DNA of 64,000 nucleotides from Takakia lepidozioides. Taxonomy: Eukaryota > Streptophyta > Takakiopsida > Takakiales > Takakiaceae. The position numbers and the translations under genes were made by a program. The notes under the pieces are model-generated. The model was not told the DNA's origin. It saw only the letters and a list, made by a program, of their open reading frames with translations, and made no database searches. Location: positions 46,252,001 through 46,316,000 of the forward strand of contig CM060731.1 of assembly GCA_030704615.1 (NCBI GenBank), read 5' to 3'. Shown here piece after piece: positions 43,561 through 54,760 of the stretch. Position 1 is the first letter of the stretch. Every line of letters starts with the position of its first letter.

Positions 43561-43892
43561 TTTTAATCAAATTGGAGCAGCATAAACAAAACCACCATGG
43601 ACACACAAGCTCTTTCACTAAGTCTCAATTGACAACCACTGAATACAGACGTAAAGAGAACCAGAGAGTACAAACTGCTATCGTGATATGTGACTGTCAT
43701 GTGTCTGTCGTGGTGATGATGGCATCTTAAGCGCGCCATAATTTGAAAACACCTTCTAGAAGTTACATATACTAGAATGTTCTAACTACAGTTGTCACTG
43801 ACTAAGGTAGCCGCATTAAATTAAAACTGATCTGAATCAGATTAATATATCTAACCTAACTTTGTTTATTCTTGTAACTCTATCACTCAACA
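43561..43892 (-). repeat. Copia 5' LTR
   Basis: Full-length match to 40181-40514. The sequence just inside the LTR on the minus strand reads GGTTATGGGCCCACC, in the primer-binding position. Confidence 0.85.
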
Positions 43893-44995
43893 AAGAGTGG
43901 TTTTGGATGAATAAGAAACATGATCCCTTCTTTGCCTATACAGGCAAGCTCGGTTACAATCTGCTCATGCCAATCCAAAAATTGGATCGAAAATGGACAA
44001 ACAAGTGGGCGCTGGTCTCTGGACACTCCATCTGGGCTGACATCTGGAAGAAGCAAAGGTCAACAAAAATTAAGTTGCATTTGTATGGATCTTTTAGTAG
44101 GGGCCATGTTTTCTGAAACCCCATTTTCTTGCTCTACCTGCAACGCTCAACTATTGGAATCTATGGAGCATTATTTTGTGGCATGCCCAATTGCTGCTTC
44201 GATTTGGGATCATGTTGTCTCCTTCTATATTAACTGGAACACAAATTTATGCTCTCTACTTCTATCCTGCTTCTAAACATCAAAGACATAGTCATTTGGT
44301 GTTCCTACCCTGTTTGGGATCTCAGAGGTCTGAATATACTTTGGCACATTTGGAAAATGAGATGTTCTCTTCCTTTCGAAAATGAGAGGCCTTGTTTGCA
44401 AAGGTTGCTCTTCAGAGTTCACTGAGATTTGTTATCTGAGGCTCATAAGTCGTGGTGTGTTTTTTCCATAGCTCTTCCCAGATGTGGTGCTAGAAGGCGA
44501 GTGAGCCTAACTGCTCTCGGCCTTCGACAACTCATGGGGAAAAAGGCGAGTCTTTTGCAGGAGGATTTTCAATTCGAGAGTTGAATGGCATGACCTGCCT
44601 ATTGGGAGCACATTTAGTGCAAGACGCTCCTCTATTGATGCTGACGATTCAAAGGTCAATTGGCGCCATCGTCGTAGTTTTAAAAAAGGAAAAGCTAGGA
44701 CTCAGTTTTATTTGAGGAGCCTAAGCGAAAAATAGGAAGCCTCCAGGATTTAGTCCTTCGCACTCTTTACGCTCAATCTCTGATTACCTCTGTTCATGTC
44801 TACTGGGATTCTCCCCTGCCATTCCCTTTCTGTCTTACCTATCGAACTCTTGACTTTCTCTTCTTCTTTAGGTTCGGAGCATTGTCTCGTTTATATGGCT
44901 CACGTAAGGTTATTTTTTCCTTACCATCTCAATAAATTCCAGGCTACCTCCCCTATTCTCCAAAAAAAAAAAAAAACAAACAAACAAACAAACTG

Positions 44996-47900
44996 GGGCA
45001 ACCACTTTTTGCACATTTCAGGCCTTTTTTTGAGCGGGGAATTTTCCCCACTTTTTTTTCTTTTTTTTTTTCCAAAAGGAAACCTGGGAACGACATCGCC
45101 ATTTTCAAGTGACGAAATTTTTTTTTCTTCTTAAAAATGACGGGATTAGTAAATTGGCTTTGCATTCTTTTTCTTTTTTCTTTTCTTTTTTACCCTCGAG
45201 AATGTGATCCATGATCCCAAGTGGTAACTTAGTAGTACGTTCGGGGTCCTTTCCGTTTGTCAAATACCAAATATCACGATTGATATATGTTAAAACAAGT
45301 GTGATAAGTTGAGAAAGGAACAAGTGGACGGAAAAACTGGGCCGGGAAGAATAAAGTTGGTGGAAGTCAGTCACGCGTGGCATGTTTTTGTAATAACTTC
45401 GATCACTGGTTTGGGAGGGATCTTTTACAAGCGCGTCATGTTCCCTGGATGCCGACACACCCATGTGGGCTCCACGCCGGGCGGCGAAACAGCGCCCAAC
45501 CAAATACAAACCAAAACATTCAGGAGGTTGTGACTTGTGATGTTGGAAGGGATGATACACTCACCGAGCTTCCATGGATCAGGACCCACTTGTGTGTCGA
45601 CTGCAGGTGGTGAGGAGGCGGTAAGGTCTCATTACGTTGCTTCGGTAGAGATGTCCGAGGCGGGGAACAAAGGTATGAACGGGTCTGGGTCTGTGATGTG
45701 TCCTCTTCATTTCCCCTTCCGAGTATCCTCTCACTCACAATAGCCAGAAATTGAAGCACTGAAGCAAAAGCTCCAATCAGCTTTACCGGGCTATTATTCT
45801 CTCCAAATTGTACATATATGAGTTTTGGGCTAAGCACAGAGCATCGACATCATTGTTGTTGCTGGAAATCTCTTCTATAGTCAAAGGAGACAACTAGAAG
45901 CGCCGAAGGGTAGGGTATGATATGTCCGTCAAGAGGGAGAGCCCATCTTGTACTGTATGCAGAATTGCCACAGCTGAAGACATTTCATTATTGTCGAACA
46001 AAACACAGTGTCCCCAAGCCTTGGGTGAGCTTGTAAAATGAGACCTTGTTTGTACAGCTCAGATTGTACCATTAGTAGACTACCTGTGCGTCGACGGATG
46101 TACAGGTATCAGATATGCAAAATTTAGATAAGATCTAAGCAAGTCAGAAATCTCAGTTTTTGTGAATTATGAATCAGCTCAAGAGCCACAAGACAAACTG
46201 TTGCAGAGACGTAACAACACAAGGGCCGACATCACCATCAACAGGTTCTTTATTTAGTGACACCTCTAAGAGTAGTGAAAGTAAAGGGCTCAATCCCTCA
46301 TGGAGAAAGCTAGAATTCAAAACAATCACAGAAGTCTCTAGACATAGTTCTAGGGGATTAAGAATGTAAACCGTAAGAGATTTGGGTTGGAGCCCCGAAG
46401 CTTCAAAACAATGAGACATACAGAATAGTCTATCAAGATGACCTCGAATGATCAAGCATATGAGCAAACTTGAAACAGAAAAGTATTTTAAAGTGCAAGC
46501 CAAGGATGCTTCAAAGTGCAATCAAAAGTGCAGCACCTTGAGAAGTTGGTGACCTCGTTATGAGCAAGACGGGCAAGACTGGCACCAGTGTCAATATTGA
46601 CATGCCTGATGATGAAGGTCATTGAGCTATAATTTATCGTTGAAAAATACAGGGTTAGGATGCAATATACATTCTGTTGTGGTAGTGTAGGTTCACTGTT
46701 CACGGAGTTACTTCCGGTTCTTTCTTATGGATTTCGTCTGCATTGACTGAAGGGTGGAATGATCATCCAATTTGGCTAGCCAGCTCGGGAGATAAGCTAA
46801 TTTTGCATCGAAAGTTGAGACACATTTGTGGAAATTAAGCTGGCAGGTGCCGGGGACGAAACTGGAATTGCCCATAACGTGTCAATGAGGTGTCAATTGG
46901 AGCACATATCACGCATCTGCAGAGACTTTTATTATGTAGTTTGGTGGGATGTTTGTCGAGAACATCTCGAGGGTGAAGTATTATAATCGAGGCAGAGTAA
47001 TTGGAGGACGAGTTGTGGAATCAAGTGGGTATTCTCGATGTAACGATGTTTACCCCCGTAGGATATTCTCTATCTCAGCGTTGTCTTGCGGCGCTGAGCT
47101 CATTGCTGGGTCAGCTTGTTGCGTCGACCCATCTCGTAAATACACTTGAGATTCAAGTTGGTGGCCCCTCCCATCGCAAGGGTCTTGGGGACTGAAACAA
47201 GAGATTGCGAGAGTTGTGATGGGACTGCAGCCCAAAAGAGGAGACGCAGTCACAAAATTGCAATGTCATACCGGGAAAAAGGTGGTGGGAAGATTAAAGA
47301 AGGGATATATTTTTTACGCCGACATGTCGATGAGACAGACTCAGAAGAAGTTATCTTTGCAACGCAACTACGTCGTGTAGGCACGTCATGCCGTGGGCGT
47401 GTGAGCTTGGGATTTCAGCTAGCACCAAATGGGCCTTCTCCCCAAACATGCCAGACCCATGGGCCTATTCTGGCTCGTAAAAAATAGGAAGGACAGAAGC
47501 TGCAATCGAGAAGGTTCATCGTGATGCGCATCAAACACTCAAATGTTTGTTTATTTTATTCCGAAAAGTCGAAGGAAAGCAACTTAGGCTTTTCACGCTT
47601 GTCCGTCTTCGTCACATGCGCAAGCGTCATGTCGCAGGACTTCCAATTTGCTCGCCCTCATAGTGCAAATTTTGATTTGTATACATGAGGATGACATTTT
47701 TTCTTGCCTACACAACCTGTGCGATCTGTGCGATGCACAAATGTCTCAAGACATTTGGGTATGTCATAGTGTATACCTGCAAGTTCCCAGTCCCAAGTTC
47801 GATAGCGAACTCGGCTATAACCTGAAAGCTGCCATGGTGTGAATTACTTCAAAAATTGCTTCACAAATCAGGTAGGCAAATTGTACGACGGTTAGATTTG

Positions 47901-48120
47901 TTTCTCTTAGCTGCAATTATGTCCTGATGTGGTGGAAGTCAGTTGGTCTAGTTCAAGTCCTCTATCAGCTGCTGTTCTAGGATTACAGGAGTGCTGGGTG
48001 CAACTTGCTTGCACAGCGAATTGCTTGTAAAGTTGGTCATCTTTGTTCTCAAGGGAGAAGGTGATATTTGTTGACTAGGTCTCGGGAGTAGTTGCCATCA
48101 AAGTTGCAGAGTTTGCACCC
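44996..48120. other. No recognisable gene
   Basis: Contains T-rich runs near 45050-45130 and 45165-45190, and many unsupported short frames. Nothing beyond low-complexity sequence is recognised. Confidence 0.45.
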
Positions 48121-48121
48121 A

Positions 48122-48330
48122 CAGTCGCGAACTGTCTTTGTAGTTATTGAGACAGTGACGCTTGATGGAGTGCTTTTTTCAGCAAACTTTGGGACAATGA
48201 CTGGAGGTGTAAGTTGGGGCATGGAAACAAGGTCATTGACATTGGTTTTCCTGGGTGTTGGGGGAAAAGGAGTGCCATCTCTAGAGAGGAAAAGTAAGTC
48301 TTGTATCAGAGGCAATCAAAGATGACAGGA
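48122..48330 (+). pseudogene. SMC1: SMC1 fragment (segment after the hinge)
   Basis: The plus strand encodes ETVTLDGVLFS-NFGTMTGGVSWGMETRS, matching the conserved block just after the hinge domain of the cohesin subunit SMC1 (VTLDGTL...GTMTGG-SGGMEARS). Flanking residues have decayed. In an intact SMC1 gene this block lies downstream of the hinge start found here at 48430-48725, so the order is reversed. Confidence 0.7.
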
Positions 48331-48429
48331 AGATGACCAGAAGCTCCTGAATTTGTAGTGTTCCAGTACGGTTGGATTTCGCATCAATATTATTCCTCTC
48401 TGTTACTACTCAGTACACTTCCTTCAACT

Positions 48430-48725
48430 GTCTGAGAATTACACACCACTCGGGACTCGGTATGAGAGCTTAAAGGCGAAGGTGGATGAGCTAGACAACC
48501 AGCTGGAGGAACTCAAGGCAGACGAGTGCGAGAGCGAAAAAGATTAAAAGGTCACAGAGGCTATAGAAAACCTGAAGCGATTGTTTCCAGGTGTTCATGG
48601 TCAGATACCTGTAGACCGGCACAGAAGAAATACTTAGCTGTCACTATTGCCAGGGGCCCGCTTCATGGACGCTGTGCTTGTTGAGGATGACATCACTGGA
48701 CAAGAATGTGGTTAAGGTGAAACGT
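48430..48725 (+). pseudogene. SMC1: SMC1 fragment (coiled coil into hinge)
   Basis: The plus strand encodes KAKVDELDNQLEELKAD, then (after a TAA near 48545) AIENLKRLFPGVHG. In a second frame CRPAQKKYLAVTIARG follows, and in a third FMDAVLVEDDITGQEC. These are successive conserved blocks of the SMC1 coiled coil and hinge of the cohesin ring. Two frameshifts and the stop show it is dead. The fragment is a copy from a host gene located elsewhere. Confidence 0.8.
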
Positions 48726-48759
48726 CAGGTCTCAAGTTGGGAGGATTTAGGTTCTGAGA

Positions 48760-50150
48760 ATGTGGGGTGCGGGTGGAAGAGGGCTGCAGGGGTGGACGTC
48801 TGAGAGGGTTGCTTTTAGGCTCTCTAGGTGATCTTGTCATATATGTGCTGCCTGGTGATCGCCCACGACAATTTTACAATGTTCGTTCTAGAAAGCTGTC
48901 ATCACCGCTTGCACTGCCTATGTTCTAATTCCTTATTCATATTCCCCACATGGCTCAGGCCCACTTTTCATGTCATGTGGATGGGTACATCATGACTGCA
49001 CTGAACAGTTCCTTCTTTTGAGTTTGAATGTTCATGTCTGCTGTAAGCAAAGAGAGGAAATGAAGGGTAGGCAGAGTGATGCAGTTGCCGTTTGGCACCA
49101 CAATTTAATCGGCTCTTTGAATATGCTCCAGGTGCAGAAAGTAATTAGAGTGCAGGAAATGCGGCTGGCTCCAAGGTGGTTATGGCAAAGTCAAGTGCTG
49201 CAAGGTAATCATTATCCATTGTAAGCTTATGAATGTTATATTTTGTTTCTGGAAGCTGAACTAGGAACTTGAAACGTGGAAAATCTGTTCTCCTCAAGTA
49301 TTCAGATTTGTCTATTTGTTGTCGCACTTTTCCTGGCTGTCTTACATTTTGGTATGGAATTCAATCAACCTGCTTGATGTCTGTAGGTTAGATTTTCTGG
49401 ACCTTGCTCAACTCTGCCAACCTTGTCTTGGCACATTCTATTGGAATTAATCTGGCTGGGTTCTCAACATGGCAATGTGTGATGCTTGCTGAGATGGACG
49501 GCAGTGTTCAATCCCGGATTCTTCATACTGACCGATTTCCTTCTAATAAAGACAATTGTTCTCAAAGACTTCATGCCAGAGAGACAAGTGAGGATCAGAA
49601 AGTTGAAGAGTCCGTGCAGGTGTGCTTGCATATGAAACAGAAGGATACATCAATTACATCTGTGTCAACAGTCTGTGGAGTGCGAGGCATTTGGGTTTCA
49701 TGGTCAGAGCAAAGGAAAGGTGTTGCTTATCTTCTGGATGCCATGCATTTCAAACTAAATCTCTTGAAAGTCAACATAGTTTACTGAGCTATTGTGTGCA
49801 TCCCATTGACCGTAAGCACTGAGAAACTGCACTTGAGATCTGACAGTGCTCATTCCTCTGTGCATGCCCGCTGGAGGACAACCATGATTATGCTGGGACT
49901 ATTGTGATGCCTGGAGGTCCTTTCCCAGGGAAATTGAGGCTACCGAAGTCAACAGACCATAGCTATACATACTCATGTATGTGAAAAACAATTCGAAATC
50001 AGTGAAATGCACGAAAGCCTCCCCCTCTCTTAACACCTCATTCAACATTGTGTGCTCTCTAGTTGGGTAATGGGATTGCTAAACCTTTATATCCAACACA
50101 ACCATCCTCTGGACACTCATTGAATCTGTGAGTGCTGTTGCAATTTCAAG
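48760..50150. other. Weakly coding sequence, not identified
   Basis: Between the SMC1 and helicase fragments. Short plus-strand segments such as GYINYICVNSLWSARHLGF (about 49637-49695) have coding character, but I cannot name a family. Possibly further gene pieces. Confidence 0.3.
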
Positions 50151-50155
50151 AGATT

Positions 50156-50535
50156 TCATTTCTCCGATGGGCTCTTTGAAGGTTGTATAGTAACCATGCC
50201 AGTGAGCAGACTGCTGAGGATCTTGCTGAGGGTCTTGCAGCCAGGATGACGGGTGCCACCTTTGTGCAGACTCTGCGGCCTTCTTTTCGAAAAGTCACAA
50301 GTGGCCACATTTGTAGCCACCAACACTGAAATCTTGCCTTCATAAAAAGCATCACGTGTCTTCTCCCATTGATCTTGGGAGATGTCATCATGCAGGGCCT
50401 GACAACCCATTGTCTGCCCCATTGCCAAAGCAACTTCATCTGCATCTCTTTTTGTTGTTTGAACACAATTGACTTTCCTCCTTTGCCGTACACACCTGCC
50501 AACCCAATGGAACTTTTCGTTTTTGCATAAGATCA
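50156..50535 (-). pseudogene. DEAD-box RNA helicase fragment (C-terminal domain, RH3-like)
   Basis: The minus strand encodes GKGGKSIVF in one frame, then TKRDADEVALAMGQTMGCQA, LHDDISQ and KISVLVATNVA. These are motifs IV and V of the helicase C-terminal domain, as in plastid RH3 and related plant helicases (ALHGDISQ, VLVATDVA). The usual HGD is HDD and the following RGLDIP motif is lost. A frameshift separates the first block. Family-level call; the specific paralogue is inferred from the FTQTKRDADEV-like wording. Confidence 0.7.
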
Positions 50536-50559
50536 GTAACTTAGGGCCCATCAAACCAG

Positions 50560-51550
50560 CTTCGGCAATAGTATTTCTTAGAAAACTGAGCTTACCAGAA
50601 GGGTCCCCCTACCCATAGTCTGTCAGATTTGGCCATGTTTGCAAGTGAGTCTGATTGCTTCCATTGTGAGTCAGCTATTTCCTACTGCCTTGGGATTCTG
50701 TAAAGTGATCAGTAACAGTCTTTGCTCGGTTGTTTGTTATGGCCTCTCATACATCCTCACCGATCTCTTGTTGTTTGACAGTTCTCAGCATGTTTGTTTT
50801 CTGTGACTTGGGATGCACATATTGCTGACAGGGATGTCAGGTGGTGATGTGAATAAGATGGCTCCAGTGGCCACAATCTTTAGTTTGAGATGGACACGCT
50901 TGGTATTTTCGCCAATGGTCCGCACAACCTTCAGCTTTCAAGGGGATCTTGAATTTGCTCAATGTATTTATATCAAACACTAGTTCAGCCAGGTGCTAAA
51001 GTTAGTGATGGATGTTTCCCAATCATGAGACAACATATCTCCCTCCAGCCCAGACTCGGATGGAGATCGAACCCAATTGAGCTGCCCCCCATCCCCACCA
51101 CTACCATCCCACAGCCGCTCTCTCCCTCTCCTTGCCTATTGTTCGTGATCCTCGATGTTAGTGATTGGCCATTGATATTAGTCGCAGTAGTATATCAGAC
51201 TGTCATGTCAAAAAATCAGCCCCCTGCCATGCACACAGACAACCCACAAAACTGAGCACATATCTCTATCACCCCACCCTCCTGTCACCCCCCTACAATA
51301 CATAAGATCCATAAACAAAAACACCATCAACTGTCACTAATGTAAAGAGTTCTTGCAAGTAGCCACTACCAAAATTGACATCTATGAACCCTATCAATTT
51401 GTACGATGAACTCTTTGAAAGGCACATAAAGCGATTACCACAACAGCCACAACATATGCGACACCTCTGATTGTAAACAATGCATCTGTGGCATAAATGA
51501 GAACGCTAGACCATGTGGATAGCCGACGCTTGTAAAAGTACCAGGAGAGA
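50560..51550. other. No recognisable gene
   Basis: Short frames only. A 20-bp near-repeat, GATGTACATGTGTAGCC, occurs at 51549 and 51580 just to the right. Confidence 0.4.
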
Positions 51551-51639
51551 TGTACATGTGTAGCCTTGCTGCCATCCCCATGATGTACATGTGTAGCCTC
51601 TGCAATCAACAATTGGAAGTGCACATGAGTCTGTGCCTT

Positions 51640-52480
51640 TATGCCCCAAATAAGCCATGTGTTTGGGCTACAATATCCGCATGTTCACCATGGATGTATC
51701 CAGCACGAACAATAAGAGGCGGTGCCACCACTTATGGGTGCTCTGTTTGAGAAGAGTAAGATCCCCTCAACTGGAGCCGAAAGGTGAAATGGCTCTTTTG
51801 TTACGCCGGCCTCGGCCGGAATTCTCTCTCCTCTCAAGTAGTCAATGTACATCAACCCCACGCATGTTGGCATGATATTCCCCATGAATGGGAGATAACT
51901 CCACCACCACCGGTGCACCAATAGCCCCATCCCATCGCCGAACTGTTGCTGGTTCAACAACACTAGGGAGGGGACCAGTAGATAACAAAAAAACCCCTTT
52001 GTGATCCAACCACAACAAAGACAAATCTTTTGGAACCTATGCATTTTGAGCCACACATCTCCACGACTCCCTCAAGTATGCCCAAGCAAGGATAATGGGA
52101 CAACAATAAGGTTAGTCCTCCAAATGCCACTGGCGCCAACATATGTTCCTAGCTTCAGCAACATATGTTCCTAGCTTCAGCAGCTCCCATAAAAACTTAG
52201 AAGATGTAAAGAAGTTATCAATGACCACTGTGTGATCCACGTGTAATAGCCCTTCTATCATCTTCATCACCGCATGGAATCCCTGGTTGGCTCTTTCCTC
52301 TTACATTGCAGCCCATCACTACCCCTTCAACTCCCAAATACACTGAAATGTTGTACACATTCAGCGTCAGCCAAACACCATACCTTGGTACTCCATTTAA
52401 TATGTTTGTTTTTCATGCACTGCAGCGTTGAGATGTCCCAAACTGCGGGCCCATGTGATTGGTACCGTTGGAAAGCCTTG
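51640..52480 (-). pseudogene. piggyBac-like transposase (DDE_Tnp_1_7)
   Basis: Reading down the minus strand: QCMKNKHIKWSTKVWCLADA (about 52435-52370) is the family block normally written QYMPKKPIKWG-KVWVLAD. VMKMIEGLLHVDHTVVIDNF, then FTSSKFLWELLKLGTYV (about 52270-52170), contains the catalytic-region DNFFTS. LLWLDHKGVFLLSTGP (about 52020-51975) and MRGVDV (about 51855) match the last catalytic region (WxDxKxVxLLST; GVD). Piggyback-type enzymes cut and paste DNA at TTAA. Several frameshifts, a 22-bp tandem duplication (52140-52183) and missing termini show a dead copy. The family is common in animals and fungi and rarely noted in land plants. Confidence 0.8.
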
Positions 52481-52909
52481 ACGAGGAAGGTGCACCAGCT
52501 TGGTCTCATGATTTTTGGACCTGCGGTGTGGGAGATGACGAATCTCATGTACTTTTGGTCGCTGGAAATTCGTGAAAAATAGCAAAGTGGGCTTTCCTGG
52601 GAAAATGATTGGAGCCTCGACAGGAGATATATCAATAATGATTGGATATATTACTCCTCAACAAATTCACGGAAAAAAAAAAATTGGGCCTTAACATGGG
52701 AGACGTACTTGGATACATAGGTGAGCTTAGAGCATCCCCACCGGCCCGCTATCAGCCACGGATGCGGAAAAATTTCGTTTCGTAGAAAAAAACCATAAAA
52801 ACCATGCCTATGCTACAACGCGCGGTAAGGTTCCGTGCACTCCAAATTGTCTGCGGACCCCAAAACTTGTCGTGTCCTTCCGGGCCCGCTATATCTCACG
52901 TCAGACAGA

Positions 52910-53100
52910 CACCCTTAAAAACAGTATGACGCCTCCAAAAGGAAGCGTAACTTATGGAGTCACTTCACCCCGAAGGGCTACTGCCTTCATGCTAGGAAGG
53001 TGGACACCTTCATGACACACCAGACCGTGGTTTGAACCCACAACCACATCCAACGTGGTATATGCCCATTACCACTGGGCTACATGCTAGTTGTCTAGAC
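52910..53100 (-). mobile_element. tRNA-derived SINE, copy 2
   Basis: In reverse complement: CATGTAGCCCAGTGGTAATG, GTGGGTTCAAACCACGGTC, TGTCATGAAGGTGTCCACC, AAGGCAGTAGCCC and GGAGGCGTCATA, in the same order as copy 1 at 39804. The B box (GGTTCAAACC) is better kept than in copy 1. Target duplications are unclear (perhaps AGACACCC/AGACACACC). Confidence 0.8.
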
Positions 53101-53960
53101 ACACCTAGAGTCAAGCGAGCATCGGACCAGATGCTCGCAAGCGGAGGGCGAGCGGGAGGTTGGCGGGAGGTTTGCTCTGCCAGCGGTGGGGAGCATTCCG
53201 CCTACAGCCCCCATCTTCTTGCATGCTATGCACATGCCTCAATAAAAGGCAATTGTTGTATCCATATACCGAGCTACCGGTGGGGATGCTCTTAGATGAC
53301 ACTAGATACTTGGGCCTCTACATGGGAAATGCACTTGGATACATGAATAGAAGATTAGATGAGCCTCGACATAGGACGCACTTGGTGTCTTGGATTTCAA
53401 TTCTCCACACATGGGCCAATGGCATAGGCTACACTAGAAACTGCAAAGTCTCTGGATACGTAGGGGATTTGCACTTGGACATACCGTCCCTTATTAATCG
53501 TTTAGGCATTTTTGCGCCTAACAATTATTAAAAACCAGACAGACTGCTTAGGCACGTTTCTCAAACCATTTCTCACATTAGGCATCTTCATGCTATAAGT
53601 TTTTTGACTTAGGCACATGATCAAATCTAGCGACAACCGAAGGTCGAAAGCTAGTTTAGCGTAGAGAGCAGGAATAGGGTAAGCAGTGCAGGGAAGAGAG
53701 ATGTCTTGCAACGCGGGGGTGATGATGTCCCTGCGTGCGGAAGGGTTTCACACATCCTAAGTACATGGTGGATGCTGCAGAACAGGAATTGTTATGGGGC
53801 AAGCAGGTTTCTGTCGCTATGGATCCACTCTTGACCACATTTTCACTCTTCAGACTATGGTAGAATGTGCAACTTATGTCAATGCAATCAGATCTCTTCT
53901 ACGCTATAATCGACACTCTTGCCCTCTTGAAGCTTTTGGTATGTCCGGCACGTAGATCAG
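53101..53960. other. No recognisable gene
   Basis: Only short frames. No domain recognised. Confidence 0.4.
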
Positions 53961-53967
53961 CGCTGGA

Positions 53968-54760
53968 GCATGGGACAGCGCTGGCAGGAGTTCTTTAAAG
54001 ATCCTTCACAATGGCTTTACAGCGCTAACAATGTGTGCTTTCTTCATGTAGGATGCAAAGGAGTCTGTCAAGGAGGGACTGCCTCTGGAGCAACATATTT
54101 TTGTGGGTTGGTGGAATGTACCCCTATTCGTTGGGTTGAGTTACAGTCTCCCTTTGTCTTGCAAAAACGGCTCTTTCTATGGGTATTGCAGTGTTTTCTT
54201 CCCAAGCATGGCATTAAAGCCTAGGATCTTTCCCTGGAACTTGCAAGCTACTTGAGCGGGCGGGTTGGCTGTTCCGTTTAGTTTCACAAAGCTGTGGTTA
54301 GGTTTAGTCTTACAAAGCTGTGGTTAAAACTGTGGCTGCTTAGCTCTATCATTGTGGTTGTCTCCAGGGCTACCAGGCTCGCACATTGCAAACAAAAACA
54401 AAAACTCCAAAATATGCAGACTATAGATGGAAACAGTGCAACCAGCGAGAGTTGGTTGAATTCTCCGTGGGTGAAAGAAAAGCTAATTGCCTTGACAATC
54501 GATGCAAAAAGGTGAATGCCTGTTGGATTTCAGAAAGTAGCAGATGCAATTGAGCATATGAACTAGTGTGATAGGCTGTCATTGTCAGCTGCTAGCAGCA
54601 AATGTATGCAAGCAGCAAATGTATGCATGATTTCTCGGGGTTACTACTCCCTATATATACTTTTGTGACTGTCCGCGGGGGTTTCACAAACAACCCTGCC
54701 ATTTTATTGTGTAGATGCATGGATAGCTGAAGGAGCAGGGAACAATAAACAGTGCTCTGG
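53968..54760 (+). repeat. Repeat family R1, copy 5, with OSB-like fragments
   Basis: 54480-54630 and 54716-54760 match 5420-5600 (AAAGGTGAATGCCTG, AGCAGATGCAATTGAGCATA, GTCAGCTGCTAGCAGCAA, ATAGCTGAAGGAGCAGGGA). The match is interrupted by the 75-80 bp block at 54633-54708. 53968-54030 encodes WQEFFKDPSQW, like the OSB PDF motif. It directly precedes the PPR pseudogene. Confidence 0.6.
54633..54708 (-). repeat. Short mobile-looking block with TATA motif, copy 1
   Basis: The reverse complement, ATAAAATGGCAG...GTTTGTGAAACCCCC...AGTATATATAGGGAGTAGTAACCCCGAGA, matches 62097-62172. It interrupts R1 here (compare 5565-5575), so it was inserted on its own. Confidence 0.7.

Larger units (their letters stand above)
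40181..43892 (-). mobile_element. Ty1/Copia retroelement with LTRs, internally deleted
   Basis: Minus-strand element. The 5' LTR is 43561-43892 and the 3' LTR is 40181-40514. It is flanked by GAGAG (40176-40180) and AAGAG (43893-43897), a near-perfect 5-bp target duplication. A polypurine tract (AGTGGGAG on the minus strand) lies directly before the 3' LTR. Internal domains, in order: Gag zinc knuckle, RT, RNase H. Protease and integrase are missing, because the Gag frame passes within a few bases into RT. A CACTA element (41257-42341) is inserted between RT and RNase H. Confidence 0.85.
38740..44995 (+). mobile_element. LINE (L1-type) 3' portion, split by SINE and Copia insertions
   Basis: Plus-strand pieces of a plant L1-like ORF2. 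38880-39110 has the post-RT region (LAKLKRKLVYW, LSLAGRDLIVIRS, MRNFVWD). 39115-39230 has LALPKEE..GLGVLDPQAQIIALLAKWV. 43893-44240 has the zinc-finger region zf-RVT (TKIKLHL, then CSTCNAQLLESMEHYFVACP). It ends in an A-rich tail (AAAA...CAAACAAACAAAC) at 44960-44995. Stops and frameshifts are frequent, so it is dead. The RT core and endonuclease are absent. A SINE (39804-39988) and a Copia element (40181-43892) are inserted into it. Confidence 0.8.
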
